Source: DATAVB01 sp036267955
Lineage (GTDB): Bacteria; Actinomycetota; Actinomycetes; Mycobacteriales; QHCD01
Length of the DNA: 64,000 bases
Assembly (NCBI GenBank): GCA_036267955.1
Contig: DATAVB010000059.1
Span: forward strand, 40,467-104,466
Direction of reading: 5' to 3'
A model generated the notes under the pieces. The model had not been told where the DNA came from. It saw only the letters and a list, made by a program, of their open reading frames with translations, and did no database searches. Positions 48,740-57,329 of the stretch are shown here, piece by piece. How positions within the stretch are numbered: the first letter of the stretch is position 1; every line of letters begins with the position of its first letter. A program made the position numbers and the translations under genes.

Positions 48740-49722
48740 CCGCGGCGCTCGTCGTCGAGGATCTATACACGACATTCACCCGGGGCGGCACCGAGATCAC
48801 CGCCGTGCGCGGCGTCACCCTGTCCGTCGCTGCCGGCGAGACGATGACCGTGCTCGGCGAGTCGGGCAGCGGCAAGAGCGTCACCGTACGGTCGATTCTG
48901 CGGCTGCACAACGGTTCCGCTCGGACCACGGGTCGTATCCAGGTCGCCGGTGTCGACGTGCTGACCATGAATCCCCGCCAGCTGACTGCTTTTCGTGGTC
49001 GGCAGGTCGCGATGGTCCCCCAGGATCCGACCGCCGCGCTGGATCCACTCAGGACGGTCGGCGCGCAGCTGACCGAGGTGATCCGCTGGCACGGCGTGGA
49101 GAAGACCCGCCGGGCGGCCCGGACCCGGGCCGCGGATCTGCTCGGCCGGGTCGGCATCTCCGACCCGGTGCGGGCCGCGGGCAGCTATCCGCACGAGCTC
49201 TCCGGCGGAATGCGGCAGCGGGTCATGATCGCCATCGCGGTCAGCTGCGAACCGGCGGTGCTCCTGGCCGACGAGCCGACCACCGCGCTCGACGTCACCG
49301 TCCAGGCCCAGATTCTGGAGCTTTTCGCCGACCTGCAACAGGAGTTCCACACCGCGCTGCTGCTGATCACGCACGACGTCGGCGTGGCCAAGGAGGTCGG
49401 CGGCCGGATCGGCGTCATGTACGCCGGACGGCTGGTCGAGAGTGGTCGGGCGCAGGACGTGCTGCGCGACCCGTCACACCCGTACACCCGCGGTCTCCTT
49501 GACTGCATCCCCGATCCCGAGGTCGATCGCGGCATGCTGCGGGTCATCGCCGGCCGCCCGCCGCTGCCCGGTGAACAGCTGTCCGGCTGTCCGTTCGCGC
49601 CGCGCTGCGACCTCGTCACCGCGGACTGTCACACCGCCGAACCCCCCGCCTATCCGCTGCCGCACGACCGGTCCGTCGCCTGCCTGCTGCAGGCGCCGAA
49701 GGAGCTCGCATGGACACCGTGA
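48736..49722 (+). CDS. ABC importer ATPase (DppD-like)
   Basis: 328 residues; GTG 48736 overlaps the permease stop by 4 bp. Walker A GESGSGKSV, signature ELSGGMRQRVMIAIA and LLADEPTTALDVT are intact. The C-terminus has the oligopeptide-transporter extension with CPFAPRC and a later Cys that may hold an iron-sulfur or zinc site. Confidence 0.94.
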   Translation: MTAALVVEDLYTTFTRGGTEITAVRGVTLSVAAGETMTVLGESGSGKSVTVRSILRLHNGSARTTGRIQVAGVDVLTMNPRQLTAFRGRQVAMVPQDPTAALDPLRTVGAQLTEVIRWHGVEKTRRAARTRAADLLGRVGISDPVRAAGSYPHELSGGMRQRVMIAIAVSCEPAVLLADEPTTALDVTVQAQILELFADLQQEFHTALLLITHDVGVAKEVGGRIGVMYAGRLVESGRAQDVLRDPSHPYTRGLLDCIPDPEVDRGMLRVIAGRPPLPGEQLSGCPFAPRCDLVTADCHTAEPPAYPLPHDRSVACLLQAPKELAWTP

Positions 49723-50654
49723 TGGAGGCCGTCGGGCTGAGCAAGACCTTCGGCAACGGAGTACGCGCCGTCGACGACGTCAGTCTGCGGGTCGAGGCCG
49801 GCCAGACGGTCGGCATCGTCGGGGAGTCCGGCTGCGGAAAGTCGACCACCGCGAAGATGCTGCTCCGGCTGCTGGACGCCGACTCCGGGACGGTCGCCTT
49901 TGAGGGGGCCAACATCACCCGGGCCCGCGGAAAGGCACTGCGGTCACTGCGATCCCGGCTGCAGGTCGTGCCGCAGAATCCGCAGACCAGCCTCAATCCG
50001 CGGCGCACGATCGGTGACTCGGTCGAGTTCAACATGCGGGTGCACGGCGTGGCCCGGACCCGGCGCCGGGAGAAGATGCGCGACCTGCTGGCCCGCGTCG
50101 GCCTGGACCCGTCCTACGCGACCCGCTATCCGCACGAGCTGTCCGGCGGTCAACTGCAGCGGGTCGCCATCGCGCGGGCGCTGTCAACCGAACCGAGCCT
50201 GGTGGTGTGCGACGAGCCAGTGTCCGCATTGGACAAGAGTGTGCAGGCCCAGGTGCTCAACCTCCTGGCCGATCTGCAGCGTGAGATGAAGGTGGCCTAC
50301 CTGTTCATCAGCCACGATCTCGGCGTGGTCGAGCATCTCGCCGACCGGGTACTGGTGATGTATCTGGGCCGGGTGGTCGAGGACGGCGCGGCCGGGGCGC
50401 TGTGGTCCGAGGCGCTGCACCCGTACACCCGGGCGCTGCTGTCGGCCGCCCCCGGACGTGACCAGGAACGCGTCGTCCTGCGCGGCGAGTTGCCGAGCCC
50501 GCGGTCGTTGCCGACGGGCTGTGCGTTCCGTACCCGGTGCCCGGAGGCCGAATCCGCCTGCGCGCAGGAGATTCCGCAACTGATCTCGATCGGCGGCGAC
50601 CCGACTCCGGCCGCGCACCGCGGCGCGTGCGTCCACATCGGACAGGTCGCATGA
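49710..50654 (+). CDS. ABC importer ATPase (DppF-like)
   Basis: 314 residues from ATG 49710, overlapping the previous gene by 13 bp. Walker A GESGCGKST, signature ELSGGQLQRVAIARAL and VVCDEPVSALDKS are complete, and the C-terminal GCAFRTRCPEAESAC matches the Cys-containing tail of the family. It partners the upstream ATPase. Confidence 0.94.
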   Translation: MDTVMEAVGLSKTFGNGVRAVDDVSLRVEAGQTVGIVGESGCGKSTTAKMLLRLLDADSGTVAFEGANITRARGKALRSLRSRLQVVPQNPQTSLNPRRTIGDSVEFNMRVHGVARTRRREKMRDLLARVGLDPSYATRYPHELSGGQLQRVAIARALSTEPSLVVCDEPVSALDKSVQAQVLNLLADLQREMKVAYLFISHDLGVVEHLADRVLVMYLGRVVEDGAAGALWSEALHPYTRALLSAAPGRDQERVVLRGELPSPRSLPTGCAFRTRCPEAESACAQEIPQLISIGGDPTPAAHRGACVHIGQVA

Positions 50655-52237
50655 TGCGCCGGTTGCGGCTCCTGGCGGCGCTGATCGTGCCGCCGCTCGC
50701 GCTGGCCGGTTGCGGCACGGCGCAGGTCGCCAGCCAGCAGGCGAGTGATGCCGGTGTGCTGTCGATCGCGATGACCGCATCGGACATTCCCCAGCTGGAC
50801 ACCGTGCTCTCCTCCGACCAGGGCTATGAGGGCCTGCGGTTCGTCGGCTTCCAGTTGTACGACGGGCTGACCCGATTCGACCTCGACCAATCGAGCAAAA
50901 CTCCCACGGTCGTACCGGATCTAGCCACCTCCTGGACCACCAGCGCGGACGGGAAGACCTGGACCTTCCATCTGCGCAAAGGGGTCACCTTCCACGACGG
51001 CACGCCATTCAACGCCGACGCCGTCATCTTCAACCTGAACCGCTACGCCAATCCCAAGAGCAAGGACTATTACGCACCGGTCGCCGGATATGCCGGGCTG
51101 AACCTGCAGGGCGTCACGCATTTCTCGAAGGTCGACGAGTACACGGTCAGGATCTCCACGGCGGCGCCGATCGCCTACCTGCCGAGCAATCTGACCATGG
51201 TCCTGATGGCCAGCCCGACCGCCGTCAAGAAGTACGGAAACCAGGGTTTCGACGTGCATCCGGTCGGCACCGGACCGTTCCAGCTCTCCTCGTTCGTACG
51301 GAGCCAGCAGCTCACCCTGGTGGCAAACAAGCACTACTGGCGGGGCGCGCCGAAACTGAAGAAGCTCATCCTGCGGCCGGTCCCCGATGCGGCCTCCCGG
51401 ACGGCGGCGCTGCGGGCCGGCGAGGTCAACTGGATCGAATACCCGACCCCGGACGACGTGCCGGGACTGCGGAAACAGGGATTCTCCGTACCGGTCAACT
51501 CCTACGACCACATCTGGACCTGGATCCTCAACACCAAAGCGAAACCCTGGAACGATGTGCGGGTCCGGCAGGCGGTCAACTACGCCATCGACCGCACCAC
51601 CATGTCCAGCAAGCTGCTCTACGGCACGGCCGAGCCGGCGTACCAATTCGCGCCGCGGGCGAATTCCGGCTACCGGGCGGCAAACAACCTGTACTCCTAT
51701 GACCCGGCGAAAGCCCGGAAACTGCTCGCCGCGGCCGGCTATCCGCACGGCTTCACCGTCACCGTCGCCTATCCGACCAGCGGCTCGGGCAACATGGAAC
51801 CCAACCTGATGAATCAGGAGCTGCAGGGCGACCTGGCCCGAGTCGGCATCAAGGTCAAACTCGCGCCGGTTGAGTGGGCGACCCTGCTCACCAACTACGT
51901 CAGCGGCTCCATGCCGATGAACGCGACCGCGGTGAACATCTCCCTCACCACATTGCAGGAGAACAGCTGGCCGCAGTACTTCAGCTGCAAGTCTCCGACC
52001 AACCTGTCGCACTACTGCAGCAAGAAGCTGGATGCCCTGCTGGCAAAGGTCAGCACCCAGAAATCGGCGGTGGCCCGCAGCCGGACCTATGCCCAGATGA
52101 CGACGCTCATCGACACGGCGGCGCCGTGGCTGTTCATCGTCAACGACCGCAATCCGCGCGCACTGTCGCCGACCGTGCACGGATTCGTCGAACCCAAGTC
52201 CTGGTTCGTCGACCTCACTCACGTCAGCGTCAGCTGA
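50651..52237 (+). CDS. extracellular solute-binding lipoprotein (family 5)
   Basis: 528 residues from ATG 50651, overlapping the ATPase stop by 4 bp; the frame is open upstream but that part lies inside the ATPase gene. The lipobox is LALAGC (about residue 21). Residues 40-520 are a family-5 binding protein (KTWTFHLRKGVTFHDGTPFNADAVIFNLNR). Unusually the binding protein is last of the transporter genes, next to the hydrolases, which ties uptake to hydrolysis. Confidence 0.93.
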   Translation: MMRRLRLLAALIVPPLALAGCGTAQVASQQASDAGVLSIAMTASDIPQLDTVLSSDQGYEGLRFVGFQLYDGLTRFDLDQSSKTPTVVPDLATSWTTSADGKTWTFHLRKGVTFHDGTPFNADAVIFNLNRYANPKSKDYYAPVAGYAGLNLQGVTHFSKVDEYTVRISTAAPIAYLPSNLTMVLMASPTAVKKYGNQGFDVHPVGTGPFQLSSFVRSQQLTLVANKHYWRGAPKLKKLILRPVPDAASRTAALRAGEVNWIEYPTPDDVPGLRKQGFSVPVNSYDHIWTWILNTKAKPWNDVRVRQAVNYAIDRTTMSSKLLYGTAEPAYQFAPRANSGYRAANNLYSYDPAKARKLLAAAGYPHGFTVTVAYPTSGSGNMEPNLMNQELQGDLARVGIKVKLAPVEWATLLTNYVSGSMPMNATAVNISLTTLQENSWPQYFSCKSPTNLSHYCSKKLDALLAKVSTQKSAVARSRTYAQMTTLIDTAAPWLFIVNDRNPRALSPTVHGFVEPKSWFVDLTHVSVS

Positions 52238-52260
52238 CCCGTCACCGGAGGTAAGTCAGC

Positions 52261-52887
52261 ATGACCACAGCACTGCTCGTCGTCGACATGCAGAACGGTT
52301 TCTGTCATCCGAAGGGGTCGATCCCGACCATCGCGGCGCCACTGGTCGACAACGACCGGGTGGTCCGGCGCAACGTCGAGGCCGTGAGCCGCGGCCGGGC
52401 CCTTGATCTGCCGGTGATCTTCACCCGGCACTGCTGGGACAGCTCGATGATCGACGCCGGCATCGCCTATATCAGCCCTGCCGTGGAGACCGACCGGGTG
52501 ATGGCCGAGCAGTTGCGCGAATGCGGCGCCCTGGTCCAGGGCAGCTGGGACGCCGACGTGATCGACGAGCTGAAGCCGTTGGACAGCGAGTTCGTGATCG
52601 ACAAGCCGCGGTACGACGCGTTCCTCGGCACCCGGCTGGAGCAGCTGCTGCGCGGGCTGGGCGTGACCGACCTGATCGTCACCGGCGTTGTCACCAACAT
52701 CTGCGTGGAGTCCACCACCCGGTCGGGCTACATGCGCGACTACCGGATGACGGTGTTGTCGGACTGCGTCACCGCGCAGACGCAACGGATGCACGAGAAC
52801 GCGCTGGAGGCAATGAGCGAGGGGCGTTTCGCCACCGTCGCGGCGCTGGACGACGTTGCCGAGCTGCGGATCCAGGTCGCGGCATGA
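52261..52887 (+). CDS. isochorismatase-family cysteine hydrolase
   Basis: 208 residues. The triad of the family is present: Asp9 (LLVVDMQNGF), Lys115 (VIDKPRYDAF) and Cys148 (TNICVEST), with the cis-peptide VVTN just before the Cys. The Cys makes it a C-N hydrolase (biuret, carbamoylsarcosine, nicotinamide or ureidoacrylate type) rather than a true isochorismatase. The gene is 23 bp after the binding protein and 43 bp before the amidase, in one operon. Confidence 0.9.
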   Translation: MTTALLVVDMQNGFCHPKGSIPTIAAPLVDNDRVVRRNVEAVSRGRALDLPVIFTRHCWDSSMIDAGIAYISPAVETDRVMAEQLRECGALVQGSWDADVIDELKPLDSEFVIDKPRYDAFLGTRLEQLLRGLGVTDLIVTGVVTNICVESTTRSGYMRDYRMTVLSDCVTAQTQRMHENALEAMSEGRFATVAALDDVAELRIQVAA

Positions 52888-52930
52888 CGGCTACTCCGAG
52901 CACGAATCCGCCAACCTCGAGGACGCAGCG

Positions 52931-54397
52931 ATGACCGCACTTGCGAATGCGCCGGAAACCACTGGCACGACGAATCCCGCCGACCTGACGGTGAGCGAGG
53001 CCAGCGATCTGCTCGCCGCCGGCGCACTGTCCAGTGTGGAACTGGTTGACGCGTGCCTGGCCCGGATCGCCGAGCGGGACGGCGAACGCAGCTTCCTGGG
53101 CGATGTCGGGTCGGTCAACGCCTGGGTCCGCACCTACGACGACGATGCCCGCGCGGCGGCCCGCAACTCCGACGTCCGGCGGACCGTGTCCAGGCACCGG
53201 GGCGGTTCGACCGGCCCGCTGGACGGGATTCCGCTGGGCCTGAAGGACATCTACGCGGTGGCCGGCAAACCGCTCACCGCCTCCAGCCGGGTGCTGGACA
53301 TCGTGCCGGAAGAGGACTGCGCGGTCTGGACCCGGTTGCAGGCGGCCGGCATGGTGTTGCTCGGCCACACGCACACCCACGAATTCGCCCTCGGCGGATA
53401 TACCGACCAGGTCGGCAATCCGTGGGACCTGACCCGCTCTCCCGGCGGGTCCAGCGGCGGCTCCGCGGCGGCGTTGGCGGCCAACATGGTGCCAGCGGCG
53501 ACCGGCACCGACACCGGCGGCTCGCTGCGCATCCCGTCCTCGTACTGCGGGACCTCGACCATCAAGCCGACCCGGACGCTGACCTCCATCGACGGCGTCA
53601 TCCCGATTTCGATCCACCTGGACCACACCGGTCCGATGGCGCGCACGCTCGTCGACTGCTCGATGCTGCTGGCCGCGATGGCGGGTCCGACTCCCGGCCG
53701 CCCGGAGACCGCGCTGCAGCGGGCCCCGGGCTTCACCCGGCTGGCGCCCCGTGGTGGCTCGCTTCCGCTGTCGGGCCTGCGAATCGCCGTCTCACCGCGG
53801 ATCAACGATCCGATCGTCACCGCCGAGGTGGCCAAGGCGGTCGCCGGCACGGTCGACCTGGCGGTGGCGCTCGGCGCGACCCTCGTCGAGGTGCCGACGC
53901 CGGCGTTCGACCAGGAGGCGTTCTGGGACATGATGCGGGCCGACGCGGCCTCGTATCACGAGCAGCACCGGGAAAAGGCGTCGCTCTACCGGCCCGAGGT
54001 GGCGAAGATTCTGGCGCCGTACTGGGCGGAGCCGCTGCCCGCGCACCGGTATGTGCAGACCCACGAGACCCGCCGTGCCATCACCGGCACGTGGGAGCGG
54101 TGGTTCACCGAGTCCGAGATCGACCTGCTGATCGAGCCGACCACGGCGACGACGGCGGTGGAACGGACCGTCGGCACGCAGACGCGTACGGCCACCGATG
54201 AGGCCGTCTCGCTGACCGCCTTCTGGAACTGGACCGGATTTCCGGTCTCGGCCTTCCCCGCCGGCCTCGGTGTCCAGAGTGGACTTCCGGTGGGCGTCTC
54301 GCTGGTCGGTCGGCCCGGCGACGATCTGCTCGCCCTGCAGACCGGCATCGATCTGCAGGAGCGACTGGGGATCCCCACCCCGAAAGACCTCGGGTGA
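52931..54397 (+). CDS. amidase (amidase-signature family)
   Basis: 488 residues from ATG 52931, behind GAGGA. The triad Lys105 (PLGLKDIYAV), Ser174 (PGGSSGGS) and Ser198 (GTDTGGSLR) is intact. It shares the family with the amidase at 5.5 kb but is clearly different in sequence. Together with the cysteine hydrolase just upstream it could split a molecule with two C-N bonds in steps, as BiuH and AtzF do for biuret and allophanate (analogy only). The GntR gene begins with a 4-bp overlap. Confidence 0.92.
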   Translation: MTALANAPETTGTTNPADLTVSEASDLLAAGALSSVELVDACLARIAERDGERSFLGDVGSVNAWVRTYDDDARAAARNSDVRRTVSRHRGGSTGPLDGIPLGLKDIYAVAGKPLTASSRVLDIVPEEDCAVWTRLQAAGMVLLGHTHTHEFALGGYTDQVGNPWDLTRSPGGSSGGSAAALAANMVPAATGTDTGGSLRIPSSYCGTSTIKPTRTLTSIDGVIPISIHLDHTGPMARTLVDCSMLLAAMAGPTPGRPETALQRAPGFTRLAPRGGSLPLSGLRIAVSPRINDPIVTAEVAKAVAGTVDLAVALGATLVEVPTPAFDQEAFWDMMRADAASYHEQHREKASLYRPEVAKILAPYWAEPLPAHRYVQTHETRRAITGTWERWFTESEIDLLIEPTTATTAVERTVGTQTRTATDEAVSLTAFWNWTGFPVSAFPAGLGVQSGLPVGVSLVGRPGDDLLALQTGIDLQERLGIPTPKDLG

Positions 54398-55140
54398 GGA
54401 CGGCGCTCACCAGCCGGAGCGCGGCGACCCGGCGGGTCCGGGACCTGTTGCGCGCCGATCTGTTGCGCGGCGGGTACCCGGACGGCCGGCTGCCGGGCGA
54501 ACCGGAACTCATGGCCGAGTACGACGCGTCCCGCGGAGTGATCCGCGAGGCATTGTCACTGCTGCGCGATGAGGGTCTGGTCCGCCGGCTGACCGGCGCC
54601 GGGACGCTGGTGAGCGCCGACCCCAATGACTCGCCACTGCCGGAGTTGCACGGCGTGGTGGTGGCGAACGACCCGAGCCCGCTGACGATCCGGCCGGTGC
54701 CGCACACCACGGCGCCGATGCCGCCGGTGGTGTCCCGGTTGCTCGGCCGGCCGGCCGGATCGCCCTGCCTGATCGTGGAATACCTGGCCTACCAGGGCGC
54801 CGAGCCGCTTGCGACGGTGACCAATTACGTAGCCTGGCCGCATGCCGACTCGTTGGCGGACGTCGAGCAGTACGACGACTTCTACAGTTACCTGCGCCGT
54901 ACCGGGTTGAGCGTCGGGCGGACCGACATGATCTTCGACGCGCGGCCGGCCGACGCCAGCACGGCCGAATTGCTGGCGGTGCCGGTCGGCCGCCCGCTGC
55001 TCGGCTTTGAGCAGGTCATCGTCGACGAGCAGGGCACGCCGTACGACTTCGCGGTCGGCTCGGTCCGCGGGGACCGGATGCGGCTGGTCTCCCAGGCCGT
55101 CGCACCGAGCCCCAAGCCATCGTCGCCCCAACCTCAGTGA
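54394..55140 (+). CDS. GntR-family regulator with UTRA domain
   Basis: 248 residues from GTG 54394 overlapping the amidase stop (GTGA). The winged helix (RVRDLLRADLLRGGYPDGRLPGEPELMAEYDASRGVIREALSLLRDEGLV) is GntR-type, and the rest fits a UTRA ligand domain (ESL-type strand: LLGFEQVIVDEQGTPYDFAVGSVRGDRM). It is the last gene of the importer-hydrolase operon and is its likely regulator, sensing the imported compound or a product. Confidence 0.9.
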   Translation: MRTALTSRSAATRRVRDLLRADLLRGGYPDGRLPGEPELMAEYDASRGVIREALSLLRDEGLVRRLTGAGTLVSADPNDSPLPELHGVVVANDPSPLTIRPVPHTTAPMPPVVSRLLGRPAGSPCLIVEYLAYQGAEPLATVTNYVAWPHADSLADVEQYDDFYSYLRRTGLSVGRTDMIFDARPADASTAELLAVPVGRPLLGFEQVIVDEQGTPYDFAVGSVRGDRMRLVSQAVAPSPKPSSPQPQ

Positions 55141-55156
55141 GGCCCCCTACCTCGGC

Positions 55157-55212
55157 GATCATGCAGAAAGGGTCCGCGACACGCCGTACGGACGAGCCCT
55201 TTCTGCATGATC
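55157..55212. repeat. 16-bp inverted repeat after the GntR gene
   Basis: GATCATGCAGAAAGGG and its exact complement CCCTTTCTGCATGATC enclose 24 bases in which GTCCG/CGGAC can pair further. It stands between the end of the GntR operon and the 3' end of the convergent aldo/keto reductase, so it may terminate both. Its sequence is unrelated to the other palindromes here. Confidence 0.65.
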
Positions 55213-55243
55213 ACCAAAGGGCGGTGGGTGGGGTGGGGGGCGG

Positions 55244-56104
55244 TCAGGCGGCGTCGAGCAGGTCCTGGTACTGCGCGTCGGTCAGCTCGACCTCGGCCGC
55301 GGCGATGTTCTCCTCGACATGGCTCACCGACTTGGTGCCCGGGATCGGCAGCATTGCCGGTGAACGGCGCAGCAGCCACGCGAGAGCCAACTGGGCCGGG
55401 GTGGCCCCGTGCTTCTTCGACGCCTCGTCGAGAACGCCGCCGGGCCGGGCGAGCGCACCGGTCGCGATCGGGAACCACGGGATGAAGGCGATCTGTTCGC
55501 GCTCGGAGTAGTCCAGCACCGCCTCGGACTGCCGGTTGGCCAGGTTGTAGAGATTCTGCACGCTGACGATCGTGGCGACCTTCCGGGCCGCCTCGATCTC
55601 ACTGACGTCCACTTCGGACAGTCCAATGTGGCGGATCTTGCCCTCCTGCTGGAGTTTCACCAGCTCGCCGAGTGAGTCCTCGGCCGGGACCTGCGGGTCG
55701 ATCCGGTGCAGCTGGTAGAGGTCAATGCGTTCCACGTCCAGCCGGCGCAGGCTCATCTCGACCTCCTGGCGGAGGTAGTCCGGCCGACCGCACGGCGGCC
55801 ACACGTTCGGGCCGGTGCGCAGCAGGCCGCCCTTGGTCGCGATCGTTACGCCGTCGTAGGGGTGCAGGGCCTCGCGGATCAGCTCCTCGCTGACGTACGG
55901 GCCGTACGAATCGGCGGTGTCGATGAAGTCGACGCCGAGCTCGACGGCGCGGCGCAGCACCCGTACGGCCTCGGCCCGGTCCGGCGGGTCGCCCCAGATG
56001 CCGGGGCCGGTCAGCTGCATCGCCCCGTAGCCGAGGCGATGCACGGTGATGTCGCCGACCGCGACGGTGCCACTGGCGGTCGCGGGCTGGTCAGAACTGG
56101 TCAC
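55244..56104 (-). CDS. aldo/keto reductase
   Basis: 286 residues from GTG 56104, with AAGGA eight bases upstream. DTADSYGPYVSEELI gives the catalytic Asp and Tyr, TIATKGG the Lys, and LYQLHRIDP the His. PIPGTKSVSHVEEN is the NADPH 2'-phosphate site. It lies next to the enolase-type dehydratase (76 bp) on the same strand and could belong to the same carbohydrate or acid pathway. Confidence 0.9.
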   Translation of the reverse strand: MTSSDQPATASGTVAVGDITVHRLGYGAMQLTGPGIWGDPPDRAEAVRVLRRAVELGVDFIDTADSYGPYVSEELIREALHPYDGVTIATKGGLLRTGPNVWPPCGRPDYLRQEVEMSLRRLDVERIDLYQLHRIDPQVPAEDSLGELVKLQQEGKIRHIGLSEVDVSEIEAARKVATIVSVQNLYNLANRQSEAVLDYSEREQIAFIPWFPIATGALARPGGVLDEASKKHGATPAQLALAWLLRRSPAMLPIPGTKSVSHVEENIAAAEVELTDAQYQDLLDAA

Positions 56105-56180
56105 AGTCAATGTCCTTCGGTATTGCGGATAGAGCCATCGGTGCAACCGCCTGCGACGGTTGCCGCATTCCGACCCCGGC

Positions 56181-57329
56181 CTACCTGGTCCCGCGGAACT
56201 GCCAATCCTCGGCGTAGAGGTCGAAATGTGCGCCCTGACTGGGATGCGCAGTCACGTAGTCGATGTCCAGCTCGACGCCGAGTCCGGGGGCGGTCGGCAG
56301 GTCGAAATAGCCGTTGACCACCTCGGGCAGCCCGGGTGCCGCCTGTTTCACATGCTCATCGGCGAAGTCGTTGAAGTGCTCCTGGATCTTGAAGTTCGGC
56401 GTGCACGCGGCCAGATGCAGGTTGGCTGCGGTCAGCACCGGTCCGCCGACGTTGTGCGGCGCGATGAGCACGTAATGCGTCTCGGCGGTGGCGGCGAGCT
56501 TGCGCACCTCACCGATGCCACCCAGATGCCCGATGTCGGGCTGGATCACGTCGGCCGCCTGCAGTTGGAACAGCTCCCGGAACTCGGTCCGGTCGTGGAT
56601 CCGCTCCCCCGTGGCGACGGGCAGCGAGACCTGTCCGGAGACCTTGGCCAACGCCTGCAGGTTCTCCGGCGGCACCGGCTCCTCGATCCAGCTGGGCCCG
56701 AACGGCTCGAGTTGGCGGGCGATCCGGATCGCCTCGGCCGGGGCGAACCGGCCGTGCATCTCTACCAGGATCTCCACATCCGGGCCGACCGCATCGCGGA
56801 CCGCCTCCACCAGGGAGATCGAGCGCCGCCGCTCGTCCGCCTCCAGCTCCCACATGCCCGGGCCGAACGGGTCGAACTTCAAGGCCCGGTAGCCGCGCTC
56901 GACGACGGTGCGGGCCGCGGCGTGGAACTCCTCGGCGGTGCGCTCCACTGTGTACCAGCCGTTGGCGTACGCCTTGATCTTGTCCCGCACCTTGCCGCCG
57001 AGCAGCCGCCAGACCGGCTGGCCCAGCGCCTTGCCGACGATGTCCCAGCACGCCATCTCCACCACCGCGATACCCGACATGGCGATCTCGCCGGCCCGGC
57101 CGTAGTCGCCGTGCTTCATCCGCTGCACCAGGGATTCGGTGTTGAACGGGTCGGAGCCGATGATGTGATTTCCGGCCGCCTCGGACAGGTAGCCGAGCAG
57201 CGCCTGGGTGTGGCCGAGCATCCGGGTCTCGCCGACGCCGGTCAGCCCCTCGTCAGTGCTGACCCGGACGTAGGTCAGGTCGCGCCACGGAGTGCCGAGG
57301 ACGAACGGCTCGATCGCGGTGATCTTCAT
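56181..57329 (-). CDS. mandelate-racemase/muconate-lactonising-type enolase-superfamily enzyme
   Basis: 382 residues with the capping domain (MKITAIEPFVLGTPWRDLTYVRV) and a barrel. Lys151 (ALKFDPFG) and metal ligands about Glu190 (EMHGRF), Glu216 (IEEPVP) and Glu242 (GERIH) are in order, and a late His in IAPHNVGGP is the other acid/base. The pattern fits acid-sugar dehydratases (galactonate type) that form 2-keto-3-deoxy acids. The start overlaps the TIM-barrel gene stop by 4 bp. Confidence 0.9.
   Translation of the reverse strand: MKITAIEPFVLGTPWRDLTYVRVSTDEGLTGVGETRMLGHTQALLGYLSEAAGNHIIGSDPFNTESLVQRMKHGDYGRAGEIAMSGIAVVEMACWDIVGKALGQPVWRLLGGKVRDKIKAYANGWYTVERTAEEFHAAARTVVERGYRALKFDPFGPGMWELEADERRRSISLVEAVRDAVGPDVEILVEMHGRFAPAEAIRIARQLEPFGPSWIEEPVPPENLQALAKVSGQVSLPVATGERIHDRTEFRELFQLQAADVIQPDIGHLGGIGEVRKLAATAETHYVLIAPHNVGGPVLTAANLHLAACTPNFKIQEHFNDFADEHVKQAAPGLPEVVNGYFDLPTAPGLGVELDIDYVTAHPSQGAHFDLYAEDWQFRGTR

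Noticed and set aside
55620..55640. CCAATGTGGCGG in the aldo/keto reductase gene, partly matching the 49-bp palindrome
   Set aside because: Only about 11 bases match, no inverted partner exists, and the sequence is coding; treated as chance.
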